64,000 nt of DNA from JAOUGY01 sp963792365 (GCA_963792365.1 CAWBVW010000001.1:806001-870000); one strand, 5' to 3'; shown: positions 8,682 through 17,818, counted from the first letter of the stretch. A program made the numbers and translations. Notes: generated by a model not told the origin, from the letters alone.

Positions 8682-8759
8682 GGTGACCTCCTGGTCGATC
8701 GGTTGATCCACACATCACCCGATCGGCTCGCTCGCCCCCAGTGCCTCCGATCAACTCCA

Positions 8760-8773
8760 ACCGTGATCACGGT
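8760..8773. promoter_or_regulatory. 14-bp palindrome in the divergent promoter of lipoprotein and histidine kinase
   Basis: ACCGTGATCACGGT is a perfect palindrome midway between the divergent starts at 8681 and 8834. A role as operator, for example for the adjacent LuxR-type regulator, is inference. Confidence 0.35.
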
Positions 8774-8833
8774 CATGAAGCCCCATGACACGAGTCACTG
8801 TGGCGCGGGTCCTCGTCCACCGATAATGGTGCT

Positions 8834-10042
8834 GTGAGGACGCACATGGAGCCAGGGATCCTCAGGACACTCGTTTGGTTCGAGTGGCTGCGGCTTGCGG
8901 TGGTCGGCATCCTCCTGCTGCCCCGAAACCAGGCGATCTCGGCCGACACCAGAGCCTTCGCGACGATCGCCGCGATCGAAGTTGCCGCTCTGCTACTCAT
9001 GCTGACCTGGCCGAACCTCACGCATCGAATGGGTGGATGGTTCCTGCCGCTGGTGCTCGGGGTCGCAACGATGGGCCCGATCATCGAGGTTGCGGTGGCG
9101 ACGCGTGTGCGGCTGCAGTCGGGCGTCACCGGCGACGATGCCCTCGTGCACGCGGTGCAGCTTCTGTTCCTCCTCTTCGTACCGCTTGTGTTGCTCGCAT
9201 GGCAGTACCGCTTCCGAACCGTGGCGGTCTATGCAGTCTCGGTGGTCTTGGTCGAGTCCGCGCTCACCGTCGGTGCCGTCCGACGGGCCGGCGACGAGGT
9301 CACCATCGGCCCGGCACTCCTGGCGCTGCAACTGCTGCTCTTTCTCTTCGTGGGCGGTGTGGTCACGCGGCTTGCGACGGATCAGCGTCGGGCGAGAGCC
9401 ATGCTCGCCGAGCACGCGGTCATGCAAGAGGAAGTGGCGACCGAGCGAGAGCGAACCCGCATCGCACGGGAGCTCCACGACACGCTCGCTCACGAAATGA
9501 GCGGCATCGCGGTGCAGTTGGAGGCGGCCAAGGCCAACTGGGAAGCTGACCCCGACGGAGCACGAGCGATGATCGAGCGATCGCTGGCTACCACGAGGGA
9601 AGGGCTCGGCGAGTTACGCCGGGCGATCTCGGCCCTTCGGGCCGGTCCGGTGGAAGCGCACGGTCTCATCTCCGCTCTGGAGAAGCGGGCCGACCTCATT
9701 CGAACGGAGTCCGGTGTGGAGGTGGCCACCAGCCTCGGCGGCCTCGATCAGCTCGGCGACGACGGCCAACATGCGGTGTACCGGATCGTCGACGAAGCCC
9801 TGGTCAACATCGCCCGACACGCCGATGCCACACATGCGGTGGTCCAGGTGGTCCGATCGAACGGGGCGATCCACGTGCGGGTGAGCGACGACGGAAAGGG
9901 CTTCGACGCAACCGCAGTCGATGCCGAGCACCATCACGGGCTGATGGGCGCCCGCGAGCGAGCAGAGCTCGCCGGTGGGCGCCTGACGATCGACAGTGCT
10001 CCTGGAGCGGGAACCACCGTGGCGCTGGAGCTGCCGCTTTGA
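8834..10042 (+). CDS. NarL-family sensor histidine kinase
   Basis: 402 aa. The N-terminal half has about six hydrophobic segments (roughly residues 18-185). The dimerisation/phosphoacceptor box RTRIARELHDTLAHEMSG is of the HisKA_3 type, and HATPase motifs follow (EALVNIARHA, DDGKGFD, GLMGARERAELAGG). The membrane sensor part matches no named domain. The GTG start at 8834 has GATAAT ending 6 nt upstream, so it is probably leaderless. The stop overlaps the TTG start of the response regulator. Confidence 0.9.
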   Translation: MRTHMEPGILRTLVWFEWLRLAVVGILLLPRNQAISADTRAFATIAAIEVAALLLMLTWPNLTHRMGGWFLPLVLGVATMGPIIEVAVATRVRLQSGVTGDDALVHAVQLLFLLFVPLVLLAWQYRFRTVAVYAVSVVLVESALTVGAVRRAGDEVTIGPALLALQLLLFLFVGGVVTRLATDQRRARAMLAEHAVMQEEVATERERTRIARELHDTLAHEMSGIAVQLEAAKANWEADPDGARAMIERSLATTREGLGELRRAISALRAGPVEAHGLISALEKRADLIRTESGVEVATSLGGLDQLGDDGQHAVYRIVDEALVNIARHADATHAVVQVVRSNGAIHVRVSDDGKGFDATAVDAEHHHGLMGARERAELAGGRLTIDSAPGAGTTVALELPL

Positions 10043-10689
10043 TCTCAGTCATCATCTGCGATGATCAGGAAATCGTTCGAGAGGGCCTCAGATCGCTGCT
10101 TTCGAGCGTCCCGACGATCCAAGTCCTCGGAGTGGCCGTCGACGGCGCCGAGGCCATCGACCTCGTCGCACGCCATCAGCCCGACGTGGCACTCATGGAC
10201 CTCAAGATGCCCCGAGTCAACGGCGTACAGGCGACCAGCGAGATCATCGGCCGGTTCCCCTCGACCCGGGTGCTCGTGCTCACAACCTTGGCCGACGAGG
10301 AGTGGGTCCTCGACGCCATCCAGGCCGGCGCCGCCGGGTATCTGCTCAAGGATGCTCCCCGTGACCGGCTCGTCGATGCCATCGAGGACGTCGCCGCCGG
10401 CCGCAACCCGGTCGATGCCGCAGTGGCCGGCAACCTGTTTCAGCACGTCGCCCGATCCCAGCGTCCTGTGGCGGCCGCCATCGACGCCGACCTGAGCGAT
10501 CGGGAGCGCGAGGTGCTCGGTCTCATCGGTCTCGGCCTCACCAACGCCGAGATCGCCGAGCGACTGTTCCTCTCGGAAGGGACCGTCCGCAACTATGTCA
10601 GCGACGTCCTCACCAAGCTGGGCGTCAACGACCGAACGCAGGCCGCCGTCCTGGCGATCCGTGCCGGCATCACCCCGATTGATACGTAG
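10039..10689 (+). CDS. NarL/LuxR-type response regulator
   Basis: 216 aa. The receiver domain (about 1-120) has the acidic pair D8/D9 and phosphoacceptor D54 (ALMDLKMP). The C-terminal LuxR helix-turn-helix (about 150-212) shows LSDREREVLGLIGLGLTNAEIAERLFLSEGTVRNYVSDVLTKL in overlapping family motifs. The start is TTG at 10039, overlapping the kinase stop (TTTGA), a coupled cognate pair. The target genes are not defined by the sequence. Confidence 0.93.
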   Translation: MISVIICDDQEIVREGLRSLLSSVPTIQVLGVAVDGAEAIDLVARHQPDVALMDLKMPRVNGVQATSEIIGRFPSTRVLVLTTLADEEWVLDAIQAGAAGYLLKDAPRDRLVDAIEDVAAGRNPVDAAVAGNLFQHVARSQRPVAAAIDADLSDREREVLGLIGLGLTNAEIAERLFLSEGTVRNYVSDVLTKLGVNDRTQAAVLAIRAGITPIDT

Positions 10690-10709
10690 GACGTACTACG
10701 TAGGACGTA
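10683..10709. repeat. tandem TACGTAGGACGTA repeat
   Basis: The 13-mer TACGTAGGACGTA occurs at 10683-10695 and again at 10697-10709, and covers the response-regulator stop codon. The 12-mer ACGTAGGACGTA recurs at 45975-45986 in another intergenic region. The function is unknown. Confidence 0.6.
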
Positions 10710-10716
10710 GGAGGTG

Positions 10717-12915
10717 TCAGTACCCGTCCTGGAGCATCTGGGCGATGTCGCGGACGCGCACTTCGTCGCCCTTGCCCAGCTCTTTGACGCCGTCGTCGAT
10801 CATCACGAAGCAGTAGGGGCAGGACACGGCGATCTCGGTGGCGCCGGTGGCCAGCGCCTCCTCGGCGCGCTCGATGTTCACCTTCTTGCCCGTGTGCTCC
10901 TCCATCCAGAAGCGAGCGCCGCCGGCTCCGCAGCACAGGCCACGGGTGCCGTGGCGAGGCATCTCGACCATGTCGACGTTGCCGGTCGCCGCAACGACCT
11001 CGCGTGGCGCCATGTAGATGTCATTGTGACGCCCGAGATAGCAGGGGTCGTGATAGGTGACCTTCTTCTTCGGCATCGCGTCCCCTGCCGCGGCGTTCAC
11101 CCGCTTCTGCCGGAGCAGCTCGGCCAGGAGCTCGGTGTGATGGACCACCTCGTAGTCGCCGCCCATCTGTGGGTACTCGTTGGCGAGCGTGTTGAAGCAA
11201 TGCGGGCACTGCGTGATCACCTTCTTGACGCCAAGGTCGTCGAAGGTCTCGATGTTCTGCAGTGCGAGCTGCTGCCAGACGTACTCGTTTCCCGACCGCC
11301 GAGCCGGATCGCCGTTGCACATCTCCTTGTGCCCGAGGATTGCGAAGTCGATACCTGCTTCGTTGAGCAGCTTGGCCAGCGAGATGGTGACGGCCTGATT
11401 CCGGTCGTCGAAGCTCCCGGCGCAACCCACGTACCAGAGGTATTCGGCGGAGTCGACTCCATCCTCACCGAGGATCTTCACGTCGAAGTCCAGCTTCTTG
11501 GTCCACGCCGCGCGGTCTTGTTGACCCATTCCCCATGGGTTGCCCTGGTTCTCCATGGCCATGAAAGCCTTGCCCAGCTCCGTGGGGAAGTTCGATTCCA
11601 TGAGCGCCAGATACCGGCGCATGTCGAGGATCTTGTCGAGGATTTCGATGTTCACCGGGCAGATCTCGTCACAGGCCTTGCACGATGTGCAGCTCCAGAC
11701 CTCTTCTGGTTGAACCCGATCCAGCACTCGCTCGGATTCGATGACGATGCCCTGCGCGAGGCTGACCGGCGTGGAGACGGGCGGATGACCCGTCGCCGCC
11801 ATGACCTCCCCGGTTTTCAAGACGATCTCGCGGGGATCCAACGGCTTGCCGGTGATGTTCGCCGGGCAGACCGATGTGCAGCGGCCGCAGATCGTGCACG
11901 CATCCGTGTCGAACAACTGCTTCCACGTGAACTCGGTGATCTCGGCGGCACCGATCACCTCGATGTCCTCCGCCTCCATGAGGTTGGGCATCGGCTTCAT
12001 TGCGCCCTTTGGCCGATCGTTGGGCGAAAGGAAGATGTTGGCGGGCGACGTCAACATGTGCCGCAGCTTCGTGGTGGGCAGCATGACGAGGAAGGCGAGG
12101 AAAGCCCCCGAATGACTGACCCAGAAGACCCGGTGCCAATCGCCCGCTGCAGAGTCGGCGAACAGGAACGACAGTGGGTACCCGATGAAGCTGAAGACCT
12201 CGAAATCAGGGCGACCCATCCATGCGATGCGCGCGCCTTCGGTCAGCAGACCCGTGATACCGATGATCGCCAGCAACGTGAGGATCCATCCGTCCTCAGG
12301 CTTGGTCTTCGACCTGAGCCGCCAGTGACGTTGGATGTAGCGGCGTCCGAATGCCCACATCAGGCCGCCGAGATACACGACGGCTGCCAGATCGAGGACC
12401 AGGCTGTATCCCTGATAGAAGCCGCCCTCGAGAAACTTCAGCGACCTAGGTAGCAGATGGTCGATCTCGAGGGTGACCGTCCCGAGAAACAGGACCACGA
12501 AGCCGTAGTAGACCATCGCATGCATAAGCCCCGCTTGTTTGTCACGCATCAGCGTCTTCATACGGAGGCCCTCCTCCAAACGCTTGAAGCGTGCCCCCCA
12601 ATCACCGGTCCGATTCTCGGATTGACCGCGCTGCCAGTTGCGCGCCCTCAGCGAGAACAAGTAGAGACTCACACCGAGGAAGGTGGCCGTTGCCACGTAG
12701 AACGCGGCCTCGAGCGCCTCGGGGATGTTCCCGAACACGACACGTCCGACTTCGGGCTCGAACTCGCCGGGGAGTTTCCCCAACGGCCACAGCAACAACG
12801 TGCCGAGCGCTGCCAGGACCGCCAGGATGAGCAGAACCTGAGAGGCTGTGGGCGGGCGACGCGGTGGATGTTCCTCGTCGCTCGTGTGCTCGTGCTCGTG
12901 GGTGACGATCGCCAT
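10717..12915 (-). CDS. etfD: EtfD-type membrane Fe-S oxidoreductase (ETF:menaquinone oxidoreductase)
   Basis: 732 aa. An N-terminal NarI-like membrane part has about six helices (roughly 25-45, 68-90, 132-150, 168-190, 210-228, 262-282). Then come two [4Fe-4S] motifs, CTICGRCTSVCP (C340-C350) and CTSCKACDEICP (C409-C419), and two HdrD/GlpC-type CCG regions (C570/C573, C625, CCGAGG at 661, SCPYC at 699). This is the layout of actinobacterial EtfD (Rv0338c type), which passes acyl-CoA dehydrogenase electrons from EtfAB to menaquinone. No etfAB is in the window. A TACACT box lies 7 nt before the ATG, so it is probably leaderless. Confidence 0.85.
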   Translation of the reverse strand: MAIVTHEHEHTSDEEHPPRRPPTASQVLLILAVLAALGTLLLWPLGKLPGEFEPEVGRVVFGNIPEALEAAFYVATATFLGVSLYLFSLRARNWQRGQSENRTGDWGARFKRLEEGLRMKTLMRDKQAGLMHAMVYYGFVVLFLGTVTLEIDHLLPRSLKFLEGGFYQGYSLVLDLAAVVYLGGLMWAFGRRYIQRHWRLRSKTKPEDGWILTLLAIIGITGLLTEGARIAWMGRPDFEVFSFIGYPLSFLFADSAAGDWHRVFWVSHSGAFLAFLVMLPTTKLRHMLTSPANIFLSPNDRPKGAMKPMPNLMEAEDIEVIGAAEITEFTWKQLFDTDACTICGRCTSVCPANITGKPLDPREIVLKTGEVMAATGHPPVSTPVSLAQGIVIESERVLDRVQPEEVWSCTSCKACDEICPVNIEILDKILDMRRYLALMESNFPTELGKAFMAMENQGNPWGMGQQDRAAWTKKLDFDVKILGEDGVDSAEYLWYVGCAGSFDDRNQAVTISLAKLLNEAGIDFAILGHKEMCNGDPARRSGNEYVWQQLALQNIETFDDLGVKKVITQCPHCFNTLANEYPQMGGDYEVVHHTELLAELLRQKRVNAAAGDAMPKKKVTYHDPCYLGRHNDIYMAPREVVAATGNVDMVEMPRHGTRGLCCGAGGARFWMEEHTGKKVNIERAEEALATGATEIAVSCPYCFVMIDDGVKELGKGDEVRVRDIAQMLQDGY

Positions 12916-13028
12916 GCGGGCGAGTGTATCGGCAGTGATCCTCGGGCGCGGACATCCGCCGACCGGTCGCCACAGCGCCCCGCTTCAGGCGATTTGGCGT
13001 CGGGGCGTGCGGGTGAGAGAGTCGTTGC

Positions 13029-13181
13029 ATGCCTAGACCAAGCCCCGGCGCATTCGCCCAGAACTGGCGGACCTCGAGCGCCTCATTCTCAGAGAAGCTG
13101 CGAATGCTCGCCAAGAACACCGCGATCAAGGCCAAGAACAGATCAGACTGTTGCGGCAACTTCGGCGAGGTGGGCTGTTGA
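13029..13181 (+). CDS. small CCGN-motif protein
   Basis: A 50-aa ORF starting MPRPSPGAFAQNW and ending NRSDCCGNFGEVGC, with a basic middle containing AKNTAIKAKNR. Short actinobacterial proteins ending in CCGNxGxPGC are known to me as a recurrent uncharacterised family; here the Pro of PGC is Val. The paired Cys residues suggest metal or thiol chemistry, but there is no evidence of role. The ribosome site is weak (GGTGAGAGAG). Confidence 0.65.
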   Translation: MPRPSPGAFAQNWRTSSASFSEKLRMLAKNTAIKAKNRSDCCGNFGEVGC

Positions 13182-13193
13182 GTGGGACCGCAG

Positions 13194-13210
13194 GACTCCG
13201 GTCCGGAGTC
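13194..13210. terminator. short hairpin after the CCGN gene
   Basis: GACTCCGG-T-CCGGAGTC is a near-perfect palindrome 12 bp past the CCGN stop codon. It has no U run; it could be a transcription terminator or an RNA 3' stabiliser. Confidence 0.35.
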
Positions 13211-13409
13211 ACACCGACACTCTCACGATCACTGAGCCGGCCGGCCCGACCAACGACCGGGGCCTCCGCATAGCCCACGCAAGGCCTTCAAAGGGTTTGG
13301 AGGCCTTTTGGCTCGCGTCTGGTCTGCCACGGTGCTTGCAACGCCGAGCGACCGTGGCCGCCCGCGTCGCCGCCGTTGTACGCAATTCACGGATCGAGAT
13401 ATCTGACAT
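13209..13409 (-). pseudogene. relic of a Phd/YefM-type antitoxin
   Basis: The ATG at 13409 opens with MSDISIRELR, the characteristic N-terminus of prevent-host-death antitoxins. A shift of frame right after it would read NGGD, as in intact members, but the rest matches neither frame of the family and no PIN or RelE toxin follows. The perfect palindrome 8 bp upstream looks like the autoregulatory operator of such a module. I read it as a decayed toxin-antitoxin locus; chance similarity of ten residues cannot be excluded. Confidence 0.4.
13281..13309 (+). terminator. possible intrinsic terminator
   Basis: AAGGCCT (13281-13287) pairs with AGGCCTT (13301-13307), with a 13-nt loop, and is followed by two further Ts. 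On the plus strand it could end transcripts of the CCGN gene. Confidence 0.4.
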
Positions 13410-13417
13410 GACCGATT

Positions 13418-13435
13418 CGTATCACGCGTGATACG
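13418..13435. promoter_or_regulatory. 18-bp perfect palindrome, probable antitoxin operator
   Basis: CGTATCACGCGTGATACG is fully symmetric. It ends 8 bp from the ATG of the antitoxin relic and 150 bp upstream of the plus-strand redoxin gene. TGATAC half-sites are common in autoregulated antitoxin promoters (from memory). Confidence 0.55.
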
Positions 13436-13583
13436 AGGTTGGAACGGCGATCTCAACAGAAGCCCAGCCGCTCCGATCACCAGATCTCGGATCAGTCAGC
13501 CCCTCTCGCCTAGTAGCGCCGAGCGGCAGACATGTGGGCGGTGCCGATCGCCTACTGGAGCAGAGGCACGCCATACTGGCTGG

Positions 13584-14327
13584 GTGGCTTGGTTGAGCAC
13601 TCTTGGATTGACCGTCGTCTTGGCGGGCTTCGTTGCGTACGCGACATTGCTCTTCGTGATTCACAGGTTCACCTATCGAACCTGGGTCTTTCACTGCGTC
13701 GTGGCGCTGGGAATGCTGCTGGCAGCAGCCGGCTGGCTCACCGGCGGCGTCGATGTAGCTGGTGGCGTCGCGCTTGGAGCCGGGGTGGCGTGGTTTCCGC
13801 TAACTCGACGCGAGTTGCGGATCCGAGGATCTGAGAAGCTGAATCTGCATCCCGGTGACCAGCTCCCGTCAATGGCCGTGGCCACAACAGAAGGCGCGGT
13901 GGTCACCGATCAAGACCTCGTCGCAGACGCCCCCACGTTGTTGGTTCTCTACCGCGGCTGGTGGTGCCCCTCGCACAAGTCGCAGCTCGATGAGTTGGTG
14001 GGAGCCTACGAACGTCTGGCCGCGGCTGGGCTCTCTGTGTATGCGGGCTCCGTTGACAGTCCGAGCGAAGCCGCATCGGTCCAAGAACACGTCGGCGACA
14101 AGATCACCATCCTGTGCGACGTCCCGACAAGTCTGCTCGATGACATCGGAATGCGTGATACGAAGGGCGCTCCGTGGTACGACCGCCTCCTTTTCGGGGC
14201 GAAGAAGCAAGACATCGCGATGCCCGGAGCGGTCGTCATCGACTCATCCGGCATCGTTGTGTACTCGTATAGGGCAACCAGGGTCGATGACCGCCCCGAT
14301 CCCGACCGGATTCTAGCGAACCTCTAG
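13584..14327 (+). CDS. membrane-anchored redoxin (AhpC/TSA-like)
   Basis: 247 aa from a GTG at 13584 (TTG at 13593 is an alternative). Two or three N-terminal hydrophobic segments (about 1-70) are followed by a thioredoxin-fold domain starting HPGDQLPSMAV. Its active-site region LYRGWWCPSHKSQL has one peroxidatic-type Cys and Ser-His where a second Cys might be. Later MPGAVVIDSSG is the typical beta-strand of this fold. A membrane-bound peroxiredoxin or thiol reductase is likely; the electron donor is unknown. Confidence 0.75.
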   Translation: MAWLSTLGLTVVLAGFVAYATLLFVIHRFTYRTWVFHCVVALGMLLAAAGWLTGGVDVAGGVALGAGVAWFPLTRRELRIRGSEKLNLHPGDQLPSMAVATTEGAVVTDQDLVADAPTLLVLYRGWWCPSHKSQLDELVGAYERLAAAGLSVYAGSVDSPSEAASVQEHVGDKITILCDVPTSLLDDIGMRDTKGAPWYDRLLFGAKKQDIAMPGAVVIDSSGIVVYSYRATRVDDRPDPDRILANL

Positions 14328-14804
14328 ATCCCGATCCCCGAACCAGCAACGGGAGACGCCGTCAGGACGTGACCCCGCCCCGGCATTGCTGTGGAGACAC
14401 GGCGCCATGGTGATCGGGACCGCCGTCCCGGAGTTATCAGTGGCTCACAAGCGGTACAGCCCCTCAATGGATGCGGCGATGGCCTTGGTCGCATACGCCT
14501 TGCCCGGAACACCCACCAGGCCAACCGACGAACCGCCAGGTCCGAATCTCGGGGCAACCAACGCCTGCGTTGCTGAACAGCGCCGATCGGCGTCTACAAC
14601 AGCGGTTGGTGCGATGGTTGTTGTGTGCGTTCAGTGGTCAGGGTGAGCGAGCGCGACGACCGTTCGTTCCTCGGCGTACGAGCATTCCTTCGAGTGCTCG
14701 ACAACGGCGTCGACGTGCGGCTCCACAACCACTCTGCGCGGTAGTCAGCTTTGAAACAGCAGCGCCTCGGCCTCACCACTCGGCTCTGGTTTCGGAGGCG
14801 TGGC
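14328..14804. other. 477-bp stretch with no supported gene
   Basis: Open frames here (for example 14386-14646 plus and 14324-14557 minus) lack homology, ribosome sites and credible composition. It separates the redoxin gene from convergent pgi. A minus-strand string ending GVPGKAYATKAIAASIEGL at about 14450 could be a gene remnant, but I cannot assign it. Confidence 0.5.
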
Positions 14805-16445
14805 TCAATTCGGGCGGTTGCGAGCCCCTCGGTAGCGGGTGATTAGCGCGTTGGTCGAGGCATCGTGCTCGAGCGTTGGCGCCTCGTCCGCTTCGAGCTC
14901 GGAGATGATTGTGGTGGCGAGTGCCTTCCCGAGCTCCACGCCCCACTGATCGAAGGAATTGATGCCCCAGATCGTCCCCTGGACGAACACTTTGTGCTCG
15001 TAGAGGGCGATCAGCTGACCCAAGACCGCAGGCGTCAGCCTGGGAGCGAGGATCATGGAGGTGGGACGATTGCCGGGGAACGTTCGATGGGGCACGAGGT
15101 CGTCGGCCGCTCCGCCTGCTCGGACCTCCTCTGCTGTTTTCCCGAAAGCCAGAGCCTCTGCCTGGGCGAACAGGTTGCCCATGAGCAGGTCGTGCTGATT
15201 CCCGATGTCGTCGGTCGGCTCGAGGAAGCCAATCAGATCGGCGGGCACCACGGTCGTGCCCTGGTGAAGCAACTGATAGAACGCGTGCTGGCCGTTGGTC
15301 CCGGGTTCTCCCCAAACGATCGGACCGGTGTTGTGGTCGACGCCGGTGCCGTCGAGCTGGACCCGCTTGCCGTTCGATTCCATGTCGAGCTGCTGGAGGT
15401 ACGCGGCAAACCTGTCGAGGTCCTGGGCGTAGGGCAGCACCGCATAGGTCGACAGACCGTTGAAGTTGCGATACCAGATCCCGACGAGGGCCAGCAGAAC
15501 GGGGACGTTGGAGTCCAACGAGGTGTCGCGAAAGTGCTCGTCCATCGTTCGGAATCCTCCGAGCATCTCGCCAAAGGCGCTCGGCCCGATTGCGATCATG
15601 AGCGACAACCCGATCGCCGAGTCCATTGAGTATCGTCCACCGACCCAGTCCCAGAACCCGAACATGTGGTCGGTGTCGATTCCGAACGCGCCCACTTCCT
15701 CGGCATTGGTCGAGACGGCAACGAAGTGTTTGGCGACGGCAGCCTCGTCGCCGAGCGCATCCACCAACCATGTGCGAGCGTTGCGGGCGTTCGTGAGCGT
15801 CTCGAGCGTCGTGAACGTCTTCGACGCCACGACGAACAAGGTCTCCTCGGGGTCGGCTCCGTGAAGGGCGGCCGCCAAGTGGGCAGGATCGATGTTCGAG
15901 ACGAATCGTACATCGATCCGTGGGTCCCGGTATGCCCGAAGCGCGTGGTAGGCCATCACCGGCCCCAGGTCGGAGCCCCCGATCCCGATGTTGACGACGG
16001 TGCGGATCGGGCGACCCGAGTGGCCGACCCACTCGCTCGACCGCACCCGATCGGCGAACCGTGCCATGCGGTCCAAGACGTCGTGGACACCGGGGACGAC
16101 GTCTTCCCCGTCGACGTACACCGCTTCTGACTTCGGTGCTCGGAGCGCCGTGTGGAGCACGGCGCGGTCCTCGGTCACGTTGATGTGTTCGCCGCCGAAC
16201 ATCGCCGCCCGCCGCCCCGTGACGTCGGCGGTACGGGCGAGGTCGACCAACCGATCGAGGATGCGGTCCGTGACCAGATGCTTGCTCAGATCCACGATCA
16301 GATCACCTGCGCGAAAAGTGAATCGCTCCGCTCGCCCAGGATCCGAAGCGAACAGCTCCCGAAGCTCGAGCCGTTCGTCGGACAGCGCCTCCAGCGCTGC
16401 CCACTGATCCGTCCTACTGATCGATTCCACCAAGAACTCCTTCAT
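14805..16445 (-). CDS. pgi: glucose-6-phosphate isomerase
   Basis: 546 aa. It interconverts glucose 6-phosphate and fructose 6-phosphate. It shows VNIGIGGSDLGPVMAY, FVVASKTFTTLET, the signature GGRYSMDSAIG and the C-terminal GINSFDQWGVELGK, and full family length. The ATG at 16445 overlaps the zwf stop by 4 bp, so it is last in a pentose-phosphate operon. Confidence 0.95.
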   Translation of the reverse strand: MKEFLVESISRTDQWAALEALSDERLELRELFASDPGRAERFTFRAGDLIVDLSKHLVTDRILDRLVDLARTADVTGRRAAMFGGEHINVTEDRAVLHTALRAPKSEAVYVDGEDVVPGVHDVLDRMARFADRVRSSEWVGHSGRPIRTVVNIGIGGSDLGPVMAYHALRAYRDPRIDVRFVSNIDPAHLAAALHGADPEETLFVVASKTFTTLETLTNARNARTWLVDALGDEAAVAKHFVAVSTNAEEVGAFGIDTDHMFGFWDWVGGRYSMDSAIGLSLMIAIGPSAFGEMLGGFRTMDEHFRDTSLDSNVPVLLALVGIWYRNFNGLSTYAVLPYAQDLDRFAAYLQQLDMESNGKRVQLDGTGVDHNTGPIVWGEPGTNGQHAFYQLLHQGTTVVPADLIGFLEPTDDIGNQHDLLMGNLFAQAEALAFGKTAEEVRAGGAADDLVPHRTFPGNRPTSMILAPRLTPAVLGQLIALYEHKVFVQGTIWGINSFDQWGVELGKALATTIISELEADEAPTLEHDASTNALITRYRGARNRPN

Positions 16446-17818
16446 CGCTCCGGGGTGAGCCACTCCCATCCATCGTCGAGGAGCGTGTTCGTTTCGCTCG
16501 GACCCCAACTGCCCCGACGGTACGTGATCGCAGGCTCGTCCTTGGTCAGGATCGGATCGACGATCCTCCACGCCTCCGTCACCCCGTCTTGACGGGCGAA
16601 CAGACGTGGGTCTCCTCGGAGCGCGTCTCCGAGCAGCCGGTCGTAGGCATCACGTCCCCGTCCCTGCGCCTTCTCGTTGTCGACTTCGAGCTCCACCGGT
16701 GCACTCACCAGGTCGTCGCCCGGGCGCTTCGCCTGCATCGCCAACGAGATCACGTCCCCTGGCTTCGAGCGGAAACGGATCCGATTGGGCCCGGGCTCAC
16801 AGTGGGTGTCGGTGAACAGCGGTCTCGGCGGCTGCTCGAACTCGATCACTGCCTCGGTGATGGTCTGGGCCATCGCCTTGCCGGTCCGAACGATCCACGG
16901 CACGCCGGCCCACCGCCACGAGTCGATCTCGAGCCGGACCGCGGCAAACGTCTCGGTGTCGGACGCCTTGGCCACATCGTCTTCCTGGAGGTACCCGTCG
17001 TACTGGCCCCTCACCACGTCGGCGGGGTCCAGGGTCCTGATCGCCTTGAGCACCTTGGCCCGTTCGTCCCGCAACGCGTCTGCGTCCTGTGAGACCGGGG
17101 GCTCCATCGCCAGCAGCGACACCATCTGGAAGAGGTGGTTCTGGACCACATCGCGGATCGCTCCGACCGAGTCGTAGAACTTGCCCCGCCCCTCCACGTC
17201 GAAGTCCTCCGCCATCGTGAGTTGGACACCACGCACGTAATGCCGGTTCCAGACTGGTTCGAGAATGGTGTTGGCGAACCGGTACACCATGATGTTCTGG
17301 ACTGCCTCTTTGCCCAAGAAGTGGTCGATCCGGTACACCCGATCCTCGGAGTAGTACTGGTGGACGATGTCGTTGAGCTCGGCGGCCGAGGCGGCGTCGC
17401 GCCCGAAGGGTTTCTCGAGGACGACCCGTCCTTGGTCGGTGAGCCCAACCCGCGCCAGACCTTGCACCACATCGTCGAACAGTGATGGGGGGATCGCCAG
17501 GTAGCAGACGACGTTGCGGATGCCATCGAGGCGCTTCACGATGTCGTCGTAGACGGTACGGTCCCGATAGTCGCCGGCCACGTAGCAGAGGTTCTCCGCC
17601 AATCGCTGGAACACTTCCTCGTCGATGTCGACGTCGCTCGCCTCGACCGCTTCGCGGGCCCGGTCCTTCAACTCGGCGTCGGTCCAGTCGCTCGACGCCA
17701 CGCCGACTACGGGCATATCGAGCATCCCGGTCCTGGTCAGCTCGTACAGAGCCGAGAACAGCTTCTTCTTGGCGAGGTCGCCGGTGATCCCGAAGAGCAC
17801 GAGTGCGTCAGCCTTCAT
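16442..17818 (-). CDS. zwf: glucose-6-phosphate 1-dehydrogenase
   Basis: 458 aa. It oxidises glucose 6-phosphate to 6-phosphogluconolactone with NADP. It contains GITGDLAKKKLFSALYEL (nucleotide site), VVLEKPFGRD and the substrate/catalytic signature YRIDHFLGKEAVQN. It overlaps gnd by 4 bp. No 6-phosphogluconolactonase gene accompanies it, so that step is encoded elsewhere or is spontaneous. Confidence 0.96.
   Translation of the reverse strand: MKADALVLFGITGDLAKKKLFSALYELTRTGMLDMPVVGVASSDWTDAELKDRAREAVEASDVDIDEEVFQRLAENLCYVAGDYRDRTVYDDIVKRLDGIRNVVCYLAIPPSLFDDVVQGLARVGLTDQGRVVLEKPFGRDAASAAELNDIVHQYYSEDRVYRIDHFLGKEAVQNIMVYRFANTILEPVWNRHYVRGVQLTMAEDFDVEGRGKFYDSVGAIRDVVQNHLFQMVSLLAMEPPVSQDADALRDERAKVLKAIRTLDPADVVRGQYDGYLQEDDVAKASDTETFAAVRLEIDSWRWAGVPWIVRTGKAMAQTITEAVIEFEQPPRPLFTDTHCEPGPNRIRFRSKPGDVISLAMQAKRPGDDLVSAPVELEVDNEKAQGRGRDAYDRLLGDALRGDPRLFARQDGVTEAWRIVDPILTKDEPAITYRRGSWGPSETNTLLDDGWEWLTPER

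Noticed and set aside
9570..9592. partial match to the carboxylase operator (GAGCGATCGCT) in the histidine kinase gene
   Set aside because: It covers only the inner half, lies inside a coding region and has no promoter beside it.
10714..12453. 579-codon plus-strand frame opposite etfD
   Set aside because: The minus strand encodes a protein with eight cluster cysteines in order; the plus frame has none.
14773..16032. 419-codon minus-strand frame overlapping pgi
   Set aside because: Out-of-frame shadow of pgi, very Arg-rich and without motifs.
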